Assembly: GCA_017454915.1 (NCBI GenBank)
Contig: JAFTCC010000059.1
Span: 1 to 60,438, forward strand
Reading direction: 5' to 3'
DNA: 60,438 nt
From: Paludibacteraceae bacterium
Lineage (GTDB): Bacteria > Bacteroidota > Bacteroidia > Bacteroidales > Paludibacteraceae
The position numbers were made by a program, and so were the translations under genes. Shown here piece after piece: positions 35,627 to 44,455 of this stretch (the stretch's first letter is position 1; the number at the start of each line of letters is the position of its first letter). A model generated the notes under the pieces. That model was not told where the DNA came from and searched no databases. It saw only the letters and a list, made by a program, of their open reading frames with translations.

Positions 35627-36403
35627 ATGAAATAGTATTTGTATTTTTTGCTCACATTATGTTTGAGCGGAATGTTGCTGGTAGGTTGTAACCTGTCCAA
35701 ACCGGATCCGGATGATCCGACAGAAGAAACAGAGAACCCCAAAGCCGGTGATGACGGTTACTGGTGCTGGAAAGTTACGACCACTATTCCGATGGAAGGC
35801 ACGGATGATTTCGTAACAGTAGAGTACCAGTGGGAGACGGCAGAAGAGATAGCTCTTTATGTCGAAACCATGAACGAAGCTTACAAAGCGACAGGTGGTA
35901 AAGTGACGTACGAGAAACCAAACGCCAAAGACAAGAACGAGTGTTCGGAGCTGGACGACCAAGCAGGCAGTAACATTGATGATCTCACCGATTGGAAAAA
36001 ACAATACGAGAAAGCTGAGCCGGGTATTTATATGAACGGTAACGCCTTACTCGCTAAAGGTACGGATGGTTCGATTTTCCACATCGACGACGTGACCTCG
36101 TTGCAGACTCCCAATGCGGCAGGAGGCAAACCCTGTATCCCGAACAATTGGCGTGCCTATGACGGCAAGAGCAGTACTTATTTCTTCTGGATGGATTACT
36201 ACAATGACAACGACGGCAATTGGTTTACTTTCACCTACGAAGATACCGTTTTCTACAGCGTAGATGGAATAATGGGCTTTGAAGCCGACAGTTGGGATAC
36301 AGAATTTACCGGAGACGGACTCGTCTATCCGGAATACGAGATCATGTACTTTGACGGCAAATTAAAAATCGAATTTGCGGTGTCCAAAGTGGGAACGGTA
36401 TAA
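35627..36403 (+). pseudogene. Lipoprotein gene with amber codon at position 3
   Basis: From the ATG at 35627 the frame reads ATG AAA TAG TAT TTG, then stays open to 36403. It encodes a lipoprotein signal (YLYFLLTLCLSGMLLVGC, lipobox LLVGC with Cys21) and a 230-residue mature domain: acidic linker KPDPDDPTEETENP, then DDGYWCWKVTTTIPMEGTD, YFFWMDYYNDNDGNWF and YPEYEIMYFDGKLKIEF. An AAG-to-TAG change at codon 3 is the simplest explanation. A TTG at 35639 could also restart translation and keep the lipobox, so some product is possible. No family recognised. Codon use matches the preceding secreted-protein gene, not the chromosome around it. Confidence 0.65.
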
Positions 36404-36629
36404 CCGGAGAGTGAGGGATTCGAGGACACCGGCATTACATGCAAGTGAGGGATTGGGACGCCGCCTTGCTTTGCAATTCCCCCCAATCCACTTTCTGTGC
36501 CAGAGGCATCCTGTGCAAAGCTACAGTTCTTACAACCGAGTTAACGCACACAATAAACAGACTAATGTCCGCTATTTATTGCCCGTCAATAGGGCAATAT
36601 GAGTAAACTCCTATGCCCTGCTGACGTGC
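36404..36629. other. Non-coding junction with a partial tRNA 3'-end copy
   Basis: No credible gene. Bases 36409-36426 (GGAGAGTGAGGGATTCGA) match the 3' end of the tRNA-Ser gene (plus strand 36703-36720) at 16 of 18 positions and in the same orientation. A second AGTGAGGGATT follows at about 36441. A small hairpin ATTGCCC/GGGCAAT lies near 36578-36600. Confidence 0.4.
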
Positions 36630-36658
36630 AAAAAAAATGAGAGCCATATGACTCTCAT
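36630..36658 (-). terminator. Terminator of the tRNA-Ser gene
   Basis: On the minus strand, ATGAGAG pairs with CTCTCAT (36637-36658) and is followed by eight T residues. It lies about 45 bp after the tRNA 3' end. Confidence 0.8.
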
Positions 36659-36701
36659 TTCTTGTTTTGCGTCACCTCGGTTTCCCGAACTCGACGCTCT
36701 G

Positions 36702-36789
36702 CGGAAAGTGGGGGATTCGAACCCCCGAAACGCTTTCGGCGTTTACACGCTTTCCAGGCGTGCCTCTTCAACCACTCGAGCAACTTTCC
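36702..36789 (-). tRNA. tRNA-Ser (anticodon GGA)
   Basis: An 88-nt class II tRNA. The acceptor stem GGAAAGT pairs with ACTTTCC, with discriminator G at 36702. The D-arm includes GCTCGAGTGG, the anticodon loop is CTGGAAA with anticodon GGA (serine UCC/UCU), the long variable arm contains CGCCGAAAGCG, and the T-arm is GGGGGTTCGAATCCCCC. The CCA end is not encoded (the next bases are CA). It reads leftward, with its 3' end facing the foreign-looking islet, the usual integration side. Confidence 0.95.
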
Positions 36790-36923
36790 TTGTGTTTGAT
36801 AACTATTATGATGCGCAGCAGGATATGATCCTGCTGCAAAAAAGCGGTGCAAAGTTAATGAAAAAAAACGGTATGGCATTGTAAACGTCACAAAAACTTT
36901 TCTGGCAAGATGTTATTTTTGTT

Positions 36924-38363
36924 TCACCATACGTCATCAGTGTCTGAATAAACTTGAAAATCAAGCTTATAGACGCTCATATAGGCAGAATTGATAAAGT
37001 GCCCTGTATTAGATGTTACATCTTCAGTGAATATCAGCGGCTGTGTCTGGCATGGCATCCATGCGGCTCTCGGAGCGTCGATATGCTGTATTAGGACCGG
37101 CTCTGTGTGTGCCTGCTGCCGCAGCTTGTACAGCATTTCCATTCGTGTCGCTCGTTGGTCGCGGTAGCGGCGCAGTTCTGGCCATGATGCCGCGCTGATA
37201 TAAATATTAGCAGCCGCCAGCAGCACCAATGATGCGCATGCTGTCTTCATTTCATACTTTGCTACTGATGCACTCAAAGCATTTTTGATTAAGTAGAGGC
37301 AATATACAATGTAAGACAGCGACATAATTTCAAGATGTGCGACTGAACGTTCGATATATATATCGCCCACAGCATATACCATAAGTGCGAGGGTCACCAA
37401 CGTAAGCAGTACCCCGATTCCCAAGCCTACTGCCATGCGTTTCGAGGCTTCTTGTGGTGTTATGCCGGTGGCTTTTTGGGGCAGGAAGGGCATCAGGATG
37501 GCGCCACCAATAAGGTATATATACCACCTGTTAGTGTTCATGAGTGTCAAGTGCACCATGTCTTTCCATAACGTGGCCATGTACATCCCAACACTCATTT
37601 CTGGTCGTGCTATAGCGTTCATTCTGACAACGTTGCCTGGTGCCAGCGCCAGTATGATGAACGCTATGCTGGCAGAGAATATGGCATTAATTACAAGTCC
37701 ATGTCTGTTAATGGTTTTGCGGAAGTCATAGCCTGATTGCTTCCAACGCCAAGCCAGATAAAGCCCTAAAGCGCATAAAACCGTTGGAGCCAGTGTTTCT
37801 GTTGTGAAGCCTATGAGGAAAAACAGAACACCTACTAACTTGTATGCCAAGGGAGATTGTGAGTCAGATTTTTCAAGGCGGTACAATTCTGCTAAGCCCC
37901 ACAGCAATATGGCATGCCCGACGTGGTAGCACATTGTGCATAGCCAAAAATAGCTTGCTTGGTCGTAGAGAGCCATGTAATAGATGTTGATAAGTGTCAT
38001 TGACAGTGGCACTGACATCAGTGGTTTTGAAGTGGTCAGTATTGTCAATGAACGCGCCACCATCATCACTTGCAGGAGATAGCACAGCATGAAACCTACC
38101 AACATAGTCTTGGTTTTGATGTATAGCACTCCAAGCACGGCATTGATGAAATGGAAAAGAAAACGTCCTTGCCATGTGTTGTACATGATGATAGGTAGCG
38201 ACAAAATGCCTCCGTTGTGGGCTTGGGCTGAAAAGTTGATGTCATCGGCATGCAGTGCATTTACGCTTTCCACAAGACAGAAAAACACAGCTGAACTTAT
38301 GGCGGCGAGCGTCAGAACACATAAAAACGTAATGTTTAAGGCTTTATTTTCGTGCGGCTTCAT
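36924..38363 (-). CDS. Multi-pass membrane protein (DUF6056-like)
   Basis: 479 residues with about ten to twelve hydrophobic helices and a soluble C-terminal tail. N-terminal features are a membrane helix, then a HADDINFSAQAH loop containing an Asp pair, followed by WQGRFLFHFINAVLG. The motif LALAPGNVVRMNA in the middle is typical of DUF6056-type proteins, which resemble GT-C glycosyltransferases with a catalytic acidic first loop. A role in transferring a lipid-linked sugar to a surface polymer is an inference. It is the last gene before the tRNA and reads leftward, 30 bp downstream of tatD. No further motif fixes the substrate. Confidence 0.6.
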   Translation of the reverse strand: MKPHENKALNITFLCVLTLAAISSAVFFCLVESVNALHADDINFSAQAHNGGILSLPIIMYNTWQGRFLFHFINAVLGVLYIKTKTMLVGFMLCYLLQVMMVARSLTILTTSKPLMSVPLSMTLINIYYMALYDQASYFWLCTMCYHVGHAILLWGLAELYRLEKSDSQSPLAYKLVGVLFFLIGFTTETLAPTVLCALGLYLAWRWKQSGYDFRKTINRHGLVINAIFSASIAFIILALAPGNVVRMNAIARPEMSVGMYMATLWKDMVHLTLMNTNRWYIYLIGGAILMPFLPQKATGITPQEASKRMAVGLGIGVLLTLVTLALMVYAVGDIYIERSVAHLEIMSLSYIVYCLYLIKNALSASVAKYEMKTACASLVLLAAANIYISAASWPELRRYRDQRATRMEMLYKLRQQAHTEPVLIQHIDAPRAAWMPCQTQPLIFTEDVTSNTGHFINSAYMSVYKLDFQVYSDTDDVW

Positions 38364-38393
38364 GTTTTTGAGCTAATGTTGCTTTTACGGGCA

Positions 38394-39236
38394 TTATGTG
38401 TCAATGCTGTTAAGTTCATTCCCGAGCAGTTGGCATGCATTTTTGTCGGTTATTTTCCCTATTTCGTCTGATGATGTGCCAAATACTTCGGCTATTTTTT
38501 GCGCTACGAGCGTGAGGTAAGCCGATTCGTTGCGCGTGCCGCGGTGTGGCGTTGGCGCAAGATATGGCGCGTCGGTTTCCAGCACGAGCCTGTCCATTCC
38601 GAGCGAAGGCAATATGGAACCGAGTTTTGCGTTTTTGAATGTTACTACGCCGCCTATTCCGAAATAGAAGTCGCCGCATTTCATGATTTCTTTGCCCCAC
38701 TCGGCGCTGCCCGAATAGCAGTGCATCACTCCGCGCAGACGGCTGTTTTTATTCTCTTGTAGTATGCGCAGTGTATCCTGAAAGGCATCGCGCGAGTGTA
38801 TGAGCAGTGGCAGGTCGTAGTCGAGTGCCCAACGGATTTGCTGACGGAAGGCCTCTTGTTGCTGACGGTGGTTGAGTTCCACAGACGTGTAATCATGTAT
38901 AGAGGCACTTTCCCCTTTTTGTTTTTGGCTTGCGGCATTATCATAATGATAGTCGAGCCCCACTTCTCCTATAGCGAGCCACTTTCGGCTTTTGAGTCCT
39001 GTTTCGACCCACTGCATCTGTTTTTCAAGGTCGTGCAGTTCTTCGGGCTGTAGTCCGATGCTGGCAAAGCAATAGTGTGGATACCGGGCTTCGGTGCGCA
39101 GCATGGCGTCATATTCCTTTTCGCTTACTGACGCGAGCACCATTGCTTTGACGCCCGCCGCCTTTGCGCGTGCGACAACTTCGTCGCGGTCTGCATCGAA
39201 GTCGGGGTCGTAGAGGTGTATGTGTGTGTCTATCAT
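38394..39236 (-). CDS. tatD: TatD-family metal-dependent hydrolase
   Basis: TIM-barrel hydrolase of the TatD/YcfH/YjjV group, cytosolic, usually a DNase or D-aminoacyl/phosphoester-type hydrolase. All metal-site motifs are present: DTHIHLYD (first two His), GEVGLDYHY (Glu), LLIHSRDA (His), MHCYSGS (His) and LETDAPYLAP (Asp). I chose ATG 39236, which begins MIDTHIHLYD and lies 10 bp after the cysS stop. An upstream in-frame ATG at 39263 would overlap cysS. A Lys/Ser-rich insert (ASQKQKGESASIHDYTS) near residues 115-130 is unusual for the family. Confidence 0.9.
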   Translation of the reverse strand: MIDTHIHLYDPDFDADRDEVVARAKAAGVKAMVLASVSEKEYDAMLRTEARYPHYCFASIGLQPEELHDLEKQMQWVETGLKSRKWLAIGEVGLDYHYDNAASQKQKGESASIHDYTSVELNHRQQQEAFRQQIRWALDYDLPLLIHSRDAFQDTLRILQENKNSRLRGVMHCYSGSAEWGKEIMKCGDFYFGIGGVVTFKNAKLGSILPSLGMDRLVLETDAPYLAPTPHRGTRNESAYLTLVAQKIAEVFGTSSDEIGKITDKNACQLLGNELNSIDT

Positions 39237-39246
39237 AGGAACAGAA

Positions 39247-40704
39247 TCACAAGCTCCACTCAAAGCCGTCTTTGGTGTCTTTTATGCTGAATCCCAGTGC
39301 CGTTAGTTCGTCGCGTATGCGGTCTGAAGTTGCCCAATCCTTGTTGCGTTTTGCCTCAAGGCGCATATTGAGCAGCAGGTCTACAGCCTTTGAGAGCGCT
39401 TCGGTGCCATTACCTTGTGCGCTATCACCTATGCGAAGCCCGAGTATGTCAACGACGAATGTTTTCCAAGTGTCCTGCAGTTCCTTGAGGTCGTCAGGGC
39501 TGATGCTGCCCTTGCCGTCATGGATGGTGTTGATGGCTTTTGCGGATTCAAACAGGTGTCCTATCACGAGCGGAGAGTTGATATCGTCGGCCATGGCTTC
39601 CTCGCATTTCTGTCTGAGTCCGGCCACATCTACTGTGGTATTACCTCCTGCCTTGAGCTTCATGAGCCTCTCGTATGCCTCCGTAAGTCTTTGCAGCCCT
39701 TTTTCCGATGCCTCGAGTGCCTCGTTGGAGAAGTCGAGCGTGCTGCGGTAGTGGGCTTGGAGTATGAAGAACCTTATTGTCATTGGGCTGTATGCCTGTT
39801 TGAGCAGCGGGTGGTTGCCGCTGAAGAACTGCTCCAGCGTGATGAAATTGCCGAGGCTTTTGCCCATTTTCTGCCCGTTGATAGTTATCATGTTGTTGTG
39901 CATCCAGTAGCGCACAGTGGGGTGTCCGAGTGCGGCCACGGATTGGGCTATTTCACATTCGTGGTGGGGGAACATGAGGTCCATGCCTCCGCCGTGAATG
40001 TCAAATTCTTCTCCGAGGTATTTGGTGCCCATGGTTGAGCATTCGAGGTGCCATCCCGGAAATCCTTCTGACCAAGGGCTTGGCCAGTGCATGATGTGTT
40101 CAGGAGCAGCCTTTTTCCACAGCGCAAAATCGATTGAGCGGCGTTTCTCGCTCTGCCCGTCAAGCTCGCGGGTGTTTTCGCGTATTTCGTCGATGTTGCG
40201 CCCCGAGAGTATGCCATAGTGGTGGTCATTGTTGTATTTTTCTACGTCAAAATACACAGAGCCCTGCGACTCGTAGGCGTAACCTGCAGCAAGTATGCGC
40301 TTGATGAACTCGATTTGCTCTATTATGTGTCCGCTGGCATGTGGCTCAATGCTTGGTGGGAGCACGTTGAGTTGTTCCATGTCGTGGTGATAGCTGTTGA
40401 GGTAGTGTTGCACGACCTCCATGGGTTCGAGTTTTTCGAGACGCGCCTTTTTTGCTATCTTATCTTCCCCCTCGTCCGCATCGTGCTCAAGGTGGCCCAC
40501 GTCGGTGATGTTGCGCACGTAGCGAACTTTGTAACCAAGGTGTTGCAGATAGCGGTAGAGCAGGTCAAATGTGATTGCAGGGCGCGCATGCCCGAGGTGA
40601 GCGTCGCCATAAACTGTGGGGCCGCATACGTACAGACCCACATGCGGGGCGTGAAGAGGCTTGAACTCCTCTTTGAGCCGTGTCAGAGTATTATAAATGA
40701 GCAT
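39247..40704 (-). CDS. cysS: Cysteinyl-tRNA synthetase
   Basis: Class I synthetase that charges tRNA-Cys. The 485-residue length is normal. [17 protein letters not shown] holds the HIGH-type signature and a zinc-ligand cysteine. Further zinc ligands occur in WHLECS and HHECEIAQS. The KMSKS loop appears as KMGKSLGN, as in many Bacteroidota. The anticodon-binding domain follows, ending [18 protein letters not shown]. It lies between the flippase-like gene (15 bp upstream) and tatD (10 bp downstream), forming a compact leftward operon. Confidence 0.97.
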   Translation of the reverse strand: MLIYNTLTRLKEEFKPLHAPHVGLYVCGPTVYGDAHLGHARPAITFDLLYRYLQHLGYKVRYVRNITDVGHLEHDADEGEDKIAKKARLEKLEPMEVVQHYLNSYHHDMEQLNVLPPSIEPHASGHIIEQIEFIKRILAAGYAYESQGSVYFDVEKYNNDHHYGILSGRNIDEIRENTRELDGQSEKRRSIDFALWKKAAPEHIMHWPSPWSEGFPGWHLECSTMGTKYLGEEFDIHGGGMDLMFPHHECEIAQSVAALGHPTVRYWMHNNMITINGQKMGKSLGNFITLEQFFSGNHPLLKQAYSPMTIRFFILQAHYRSTLDFSNEALEASEKGLQRLTEAYERLMKLKAGGNTTVDVAGLRQKCEEAMADDINSPLVIGHLFESAKAINTIHDGKGSISPDDLKELQDTWKTFVVDILGLRIGDSAQGNGTEALSKAVDLLLNMRLEAKRNKDWATSDRIRDELTALGFSIKDTKDGFEWSL

Positions 40705-40719
40705 GTATTGTAAGTTTTA

Positions 40720-41643
40720 TCAGTCTCTTTTTTTGAGTATAGGCAGTAACATCATTGGCAGGAAGTTGTTGAGCATCCATAGCATCACTGCCGCCAGTAC
40801 GCACAGGTGCGTGTCATTGGTGATTGCGGCAAACACTACCGCCGCCCATGCTCCCCGCACTCCAGGGTCAGCAAGCGACACGCTCGGCGTTATGGTTACG
40901 AGCAGATAGTAGGTTGGAATGCATATTATTGCGTCGTCAACTGTGAGCACCACGCCAACCACGCGTATCATCAGGAACAGCTGAATGCAGAACACGCCGT
41001 AGCGCACGATGGTTAGCGCAAGAGTTTTCAGGTAGTCTTTGGGTGAGATTTCGGCTCCTGCCTCTGTCATTTTTTTGAGCCACTGAAAGCGCGTGCGCCT
41101 GTTGATGAATTTGCATATTGGGCGGAATAGCAGCCATAGCAGCACAATAGCTATGCAGATGGCGGAATAGTAGTTGTTGTCGTTTTGAGGCAGTTGTCCC
41201 CATATTATGGTGGGCCACAGGCCGATGCTGACGATGACAAGCGTGAGCATGAGCGCGCATAGTGAAGCGGCTGTGAGCGCTTGCCAACGGTGTTCTTTGT
41301 CAACGCTTATCGCCCGCCCGGGTATCTCTCCTATTCTCATAGGGGTAAGCAGTGCTGCGGCCCATCCGGCGAGCACGTCTTTAACAGCACTGCGGATTCC
41401 AAAGCGTTCGCTGCCACGCATTGCAGTACGCCATCGTTGCGCCTCTACAACAATGTTGAAAGGCACGAGGGCGAGCACGGCAAGCAGGCCAAGCGACTTC
41501 TTGAACGTGAGGTGGCGCCAGCAATCAATCAAATCGCCATAGTGGTCAAAGTTGGCAAGTTTGTATGCCACAAAACCATAAACAACAAGGACGAACAGCG
41601 CAAAGGCAATCTGCCATAAAATTTTTTTAGTTGTAGTTTTCAT
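40720..41643 (-). CDS. Flippase-like membrane protein (lysylphosphatidylglycerol synthase TM domain, UPF0104)
   Basis: About 307 residues from the ATG at 41643 (MKTTTKK); an upstream in-frame ATG at 41658 is possible. Eight or so transmembrane helices. The conserved family blocks are VEAQRWRTAM after helix two and GWAAALLTPMRIGEIPGRA, which contains the TPxRxGE signature of this group. VTITPSVSLADPGVRGAWAAV is a second signature. Homologues belong to the MprF N-terminal flippase fold and to dolichol/polyprenol-linked glycan pathways. The substrate here is unknown. The start overlaps the end of the gtrA-family gene by 17 bp, suggesting translational coupling. Confidence 0.8.
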   Translation of the reverse strand: MKTTTKKILWQIAFALFVLVVYGFVAYKLANFDHYGDLIDCWRHLTFKKSLGLLAVLALVPFNIVVEAQRWRTAMRGSERFGIRSAVKDVLAGWAAALLTPMRIGEIPGRAISVDKEHRWQALTAASLCALMLTLVIVSIGLWPTIIWGQLPQNDNNYYSAICIAIVLLWLLFRPICKFINRRTRFQWLKKMTEAGAEISPKDYLKTLALTIVRYGVFCIQLFLMIRVVGVVLTVDDAIICIPTYYLLVTITPSVSLADPGVRGAWAAVVFAAITNDTHLCVLAAVMLWMLNNFLPMMLLPILKKRD

Positions 41644-42193
41644 CGTCATCAAAATCAAGATTTCCCATGTCTGCCTGATACCTGTTCCGGAATTTGTCCA
41701 TTGCGTGTTGGAACGTGAAGTGTTTTTGTGCCAAATAACTGATGATTACTGCCACGATAGTGATGATTACCTTCGATGGCGTGGGATAAATCCCCACGAT
41801 TTCAACGAGCAGTTTTAGTCCGAAATAGTTAAGCAGCAGGTTGCCAGCCGACACCATAATGTATCTCAAAGCCTGTATGTGGCCATCAATGTTTGACTGT
41901 GTAAATGTTACATATTTGTTGAGATAGAACCCCGTGGCAAGCGTGATGGGATAGACTATCATCAGTGTTGCGATATGCGGCGATAGAGTAACCGACCCTA
42001 TTCTGACGAGATGGTGCTGGATGCCGAAGTTGTATATCAGAAAGTAAAGTATCCAGTCGAATGCGAGGTTGCCGCCTCCACAAAAGGCGTAGCGGAATAT
42101 CTCAAGCGGAAAATAGCGTGAAAAAGGAGGCCGATAGAACAAGTCTATCGTGCGGGTGATCAGATACGCTAATTTTCGCAATAAACTTCTCAT
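41627..42193 (-). CDS. GtrA-family membrane protein
   Basis: 188 residues with four hydrophobic helices. The GtrA fold is recognisable from FRYAFCGGGNLAFDWILYFLI, TLATGFYLNKYVTFT (the conserved NFxxxKxxxF-type element) and VSAGNLLLNYFGLKLLV. GtrA proteins are thought to flip polyprenyl-phosphate-linked sugars for O-antigen or wall glycan modification. A hydrophilic basic N-terminus and an acidic C-terminus (NLDFDDDENYN) flank the membrane core. It heads the leftward operon with the flippase-like gene, which fits glycan export. A minus-strand TAATTTTG (plus 42322-42329) is a possible promoter box. Confidence 0.85.
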   Translation of the reverse strand: MRSLLRKLAYLITRTIDLFYRPPFSRYFPLEIFRYAFCGGGNLAFDWILYFLIYNFGIQHHLVRIGSVTLSPHIATLMIVYPITLATGFYLNKYVTFTQSNIDGHIQALRYIMVSAGNLLLNYFGLKLLVEIVGIYPTPSKVIITIVAVIISYLAQKHFTFQHAMDKFRNRYQADMGNLDFDDDENYN

Positions 42194-42372
42194 GCCTATT
42201 TACGCTCCTGTGATGAGGGGCAAGTGTAGTAGGGTAGGGTATTTGAGTCAAAAATGCAGCCTCGGCACTGAAAATGGAGTAAACTCCTCCAAATATATGT
42301 GCCTTTAACTCCAATTACGCACAAAATTACGAAATAATTTTGGAAATATTATATTTTTTCAACAAAAAACAC

Positions 42373-42380
42373 TAATTTTG
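42373..42380 (+). promoter_or_regulatory. -7 promoter box of rsmA
   Basis: TAATTTTG, with a leader of about 50 nt to the ATG at 42439. No -33 TTTG at the right distance. Confidence 0.4.
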
Positions 42381-42438
42381 CAACCTAAAACTGAAAAAAG
42401 TAGCAAAAAGACTATGGACGACCAACCTCCTGAGCGTA

Positions 42439-43218
42439 ATGCGATATGTAACCCCAAAGAAATCTTTGGGTCAGCATTTTCTCCGCAGCGAGGAAACAGC
42501 AGCCCGTATCGCTGAAAGTCTGGCCCTTGGCGCCCCCATGAATGTCCTTGAAGTTGGACCGGGAATGGGAGTGCTGACCCGTCATTTGCTGCATAATGAA
42601 TTTGTGCGTCTCGAGTGTGTTGAACTCGATGCGCAGTCGGTAGCCTACCTTGCCGAACACTTGCCCGATGCCAACGTTATACACGCCGACTTCCTTCACC
42701 TTGATTTGAGCATGATGTTCAATGGTGAGCCCTTTGCCGTGATAGGCAATTATCCCTACAACATCTCGTCACAGATTTTTTTCCATGTCCTTGAGCATAG
42801 GGACCGCATACCTCTGTGCTGCGGTATGGTTCAGAAGGAGGTCGCGGAACGCCTCGCCGCCAACCCGGGCGGCAAGACTTACGGCATCATTTCCGTCCTG
42901 CTGCAGGCATATTACGACATCGAGTACTTGTTTACCGTCCCTCCTGATGTTTTCGACCCTCCTCCAAAGGTTCAGTCAGCAGTGATACGCATGAGGCGCA
43001 ATTCTGTTCAGCGGCTCGACTGCGACGAGCAGTTGTTCAAAACAGTGGTTAAAACGGCTTTCAACCAAAGGCGCAAGATGATGCGCGGTTCACTCAAAGC
43101 TCTGCTCGGCAGCGGGAACAAACTTCTTAATGACCCTGTTATGACGCTCCGGCCAGAGCAGCTTTCGGTAGAGCAGTTCGTGGAGCTCACCAACAAAATA
43201 GCCCTCGAAAGGCAGTAA
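42439..43218 (+). CDS. rsmA: 16S rRNA dimethyladenosine transferase
   Basis: Dimethylates two adjacent adenines near the 3' end of 16S rRNA during small-subunit maturation. The 259 residues match KsgA/RsmA length. The start MRYVTPKKSLGQHFLRS carries the diagnostic KxxLGQHFL. The SAM-binding motif VLEVGPGMGVLTRHLL follows, then ECVELDAQ, and the catalytic NYPYNIS (NxPY). The C-terminal domain has VPPDVFDPPPKVQSAVIRM and FNQRRKMMRGSLK. An upstream out-of-frame ATG at 42414 is ignored. corA follows 34 bp later. Confidence 0.97.
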   Translation: MRYVTPKKSLGQHFLRSEETAARIAESLALGAPMNVLEVGPGMGVLTRHLLHNEFVRLECVELDAQSVAYLAEHLPDANVIHADFLHLDLSMMFNGEPFAVIGNYPYNISSQIFFHVLEHRDRIPLCCGMVQKEVAERLAANPGGKTYGIISVLLQAYYDIEYLFTVPPDVFDPPPKVQSAVIRMRRNSVQRLDCDEQLFKTVVKTAFNQRRKMMRGSLKALLGSGNKLLNDPVMTLRPEQLSVEQFVELTNKIALERQ

Positions 43219-43252
43219 AACATATTGTTAACCCATTAAACGCCAAAGCATT

Positions 43253-44203
43253 ATGTCGTCTCTCAAAATATTCTACCAAGACGGGCAGAAAGTCAAACTG
43301 TCACGTTCGCTCGACATATTAGAAAAAATTCAGCGCAAGGACATTATCTGGATTGACCTTGTTAACGTGTCGGAGGACATAGAAAGCCGTTTGGAGGACT
43401 TCCTGAAGATTTACATACAGGAAGACGAGGAGATGGAGGAGATTGAGATTTCGTCGCGCTATATGCAGACGGATGACAGCATCGTTGCCAACAGCAACTT
43501 CCTCCACACCGACTTCAGGATTGAGCCTGTGTCGTTTATCATCAAGAACAATGTTCTTGTGTCGGTGCGCGACTCCGAACTCAAATCGTTCAACGAGACC
43601 GTGAAGCGCATTTTCGTCAACTCTGGTAACTTCCCAAGCGGCTTCCACGTGCTTGTTGATTTGCTTGAGACGCGTGTAGAATACGACGCCGACATGATAG
43701 AGGACACCACAGAATACATCACCAACCTCTCAAAAGACATAAATGCCGCCAGCGATTCGATGGACGAGGACACTCTCTTGCAAATCAAGGAATTGCAAGA
43801 AAAAATCATGATAATCCGTCAGAACATCATCGACAAGCAGCGCGTGGTGAGCAATATACTCAAATGCCCCTTTTTCCCCAAGGAGTTGCAGCCCCGCCTC
43901 ACCATGATAATAAAGGATATAAACTCGCTGTTTGAGTACACGCGGTTTGGTTTCGACAGGCTTGACTATCTTCAGGACACCTTCCTCGGCCTTGTAAATC
44001 TGCAGCAGAACCAGATAATAAAGATATTCACCGTGGTGTCTGTCATATTTCTCCCGCCCACGCTCATCGCAAGCATGTATGGCATGAACTTCGACATCAT
44101 GCCCGAACTGCACTGGCGCTACGGATACCTCTTTGCCATAGCGCTGATGATAGGGTTCTCAGCCGCCGTAATCGGATATTTCAAGTGGAAAAAGTGGATA
44201 TAG
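43253..44203 (+). CDS. corA: CorA-type magnesium transporter
   Basis: Pentameric inner-membrane Mg2+/Co2+ channel. The 316-residue protein has a large cytosolic N-terminal funnel (about 1-250) with the long stalk helix seen as LLQIKELQEKIMIIRQNII. Two C-terminal transmembrane helices follow. The selectivity motif YGMNF ends the first (SMYGMNFDIMPEL), and the basic WKKWI closes the protein, as in CorA. Near residues 40-70 the acidic stretch YIQEDEEMEEIEI may be a metal-sensing site. It is probably co-transcribed with rsmA and is followed by a terminator. Confidence 0.93.
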   Translation: MSSLKIFYQDGQKVKLSRSLDILEKIQRKDIIWIDLVNVSEDIESRLEDFLKIYIQEDEEMEEIEISSRYMQTDDSIVANSNFLHTDFRIEPVSFIIKNNVLVSVRDSELKSFNETVKRIFVNSGNFPSGFHVLVDLLETRVEYDADMIEDTTEYITNLSKDINAASDSMDEDTLLQIKELQEKIMIIRQNIIDKQRVVSNILKCPFFPKELQPRLTMIIKDINSLFEYTRFGFDRLDYLQDTFLGLVNLQQNQIIKIFTVVSVIFLPPTLIASMYGMNFDIMPELHWRYGYLFAIALMIGFSAAVIGYFKWKKWI

Positions 44204-44254
44204 GAAGTGAACGTTTTTCTGTACCACTATGGCAGACAACGCGCGAATATTATT

Positions 44255-44285
44255 GAAAAAAACGCCTTTTTCGGTGTTTTTTTTC
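44255..44285 (+). terminator. Intrinsic terminator after corA
   Basis: GAAAAAAACGCC pairs with GGTGTTTTTTTTC around a short loop, the right arm doubling as the T tract. It lies 52 bp after the corA stop. Confidence 0.75.
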
Positions 44286-44291
44286 AAATAA

Positions 44292-44324
44292 TTTCGCAAT
44301 TACGAAAAAAAATTACTAACTTTG
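44292..44324 (+). promoter_or_regulatory. Promoter of the exbB-exbD operon
   Basis: TTTC (44292-44295, one base off TTTG), 21-bp spacer, TAACTTTG (44317-44324). Predicted start near 44330, leaving a 126-nt leader with two small hairpins (CCGTG/CACGG at 44342-44354 and TGCGG/CCGCA at 44369-44386). Confidence 0.55.
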
Positions 44325-44455
44325 GAGGCTGAATAGGCACGCCGTGATTCACGGTAGTGTATTGATTGTGCGGGCTTGTCTCCGCAAGTGTTGAGTAAGA
44401 AATCTTTTAATTGTTAATAATCAATATATTAAAATTAAATAACAAATCAACAAAC

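Noticed and set aside
44411..44455. TTG-initiated extension of ExbB.
   Set aside because: It would put 15 non-hydrophobic residues before a well-formed signal-like helix. ATG 44456 fits better.
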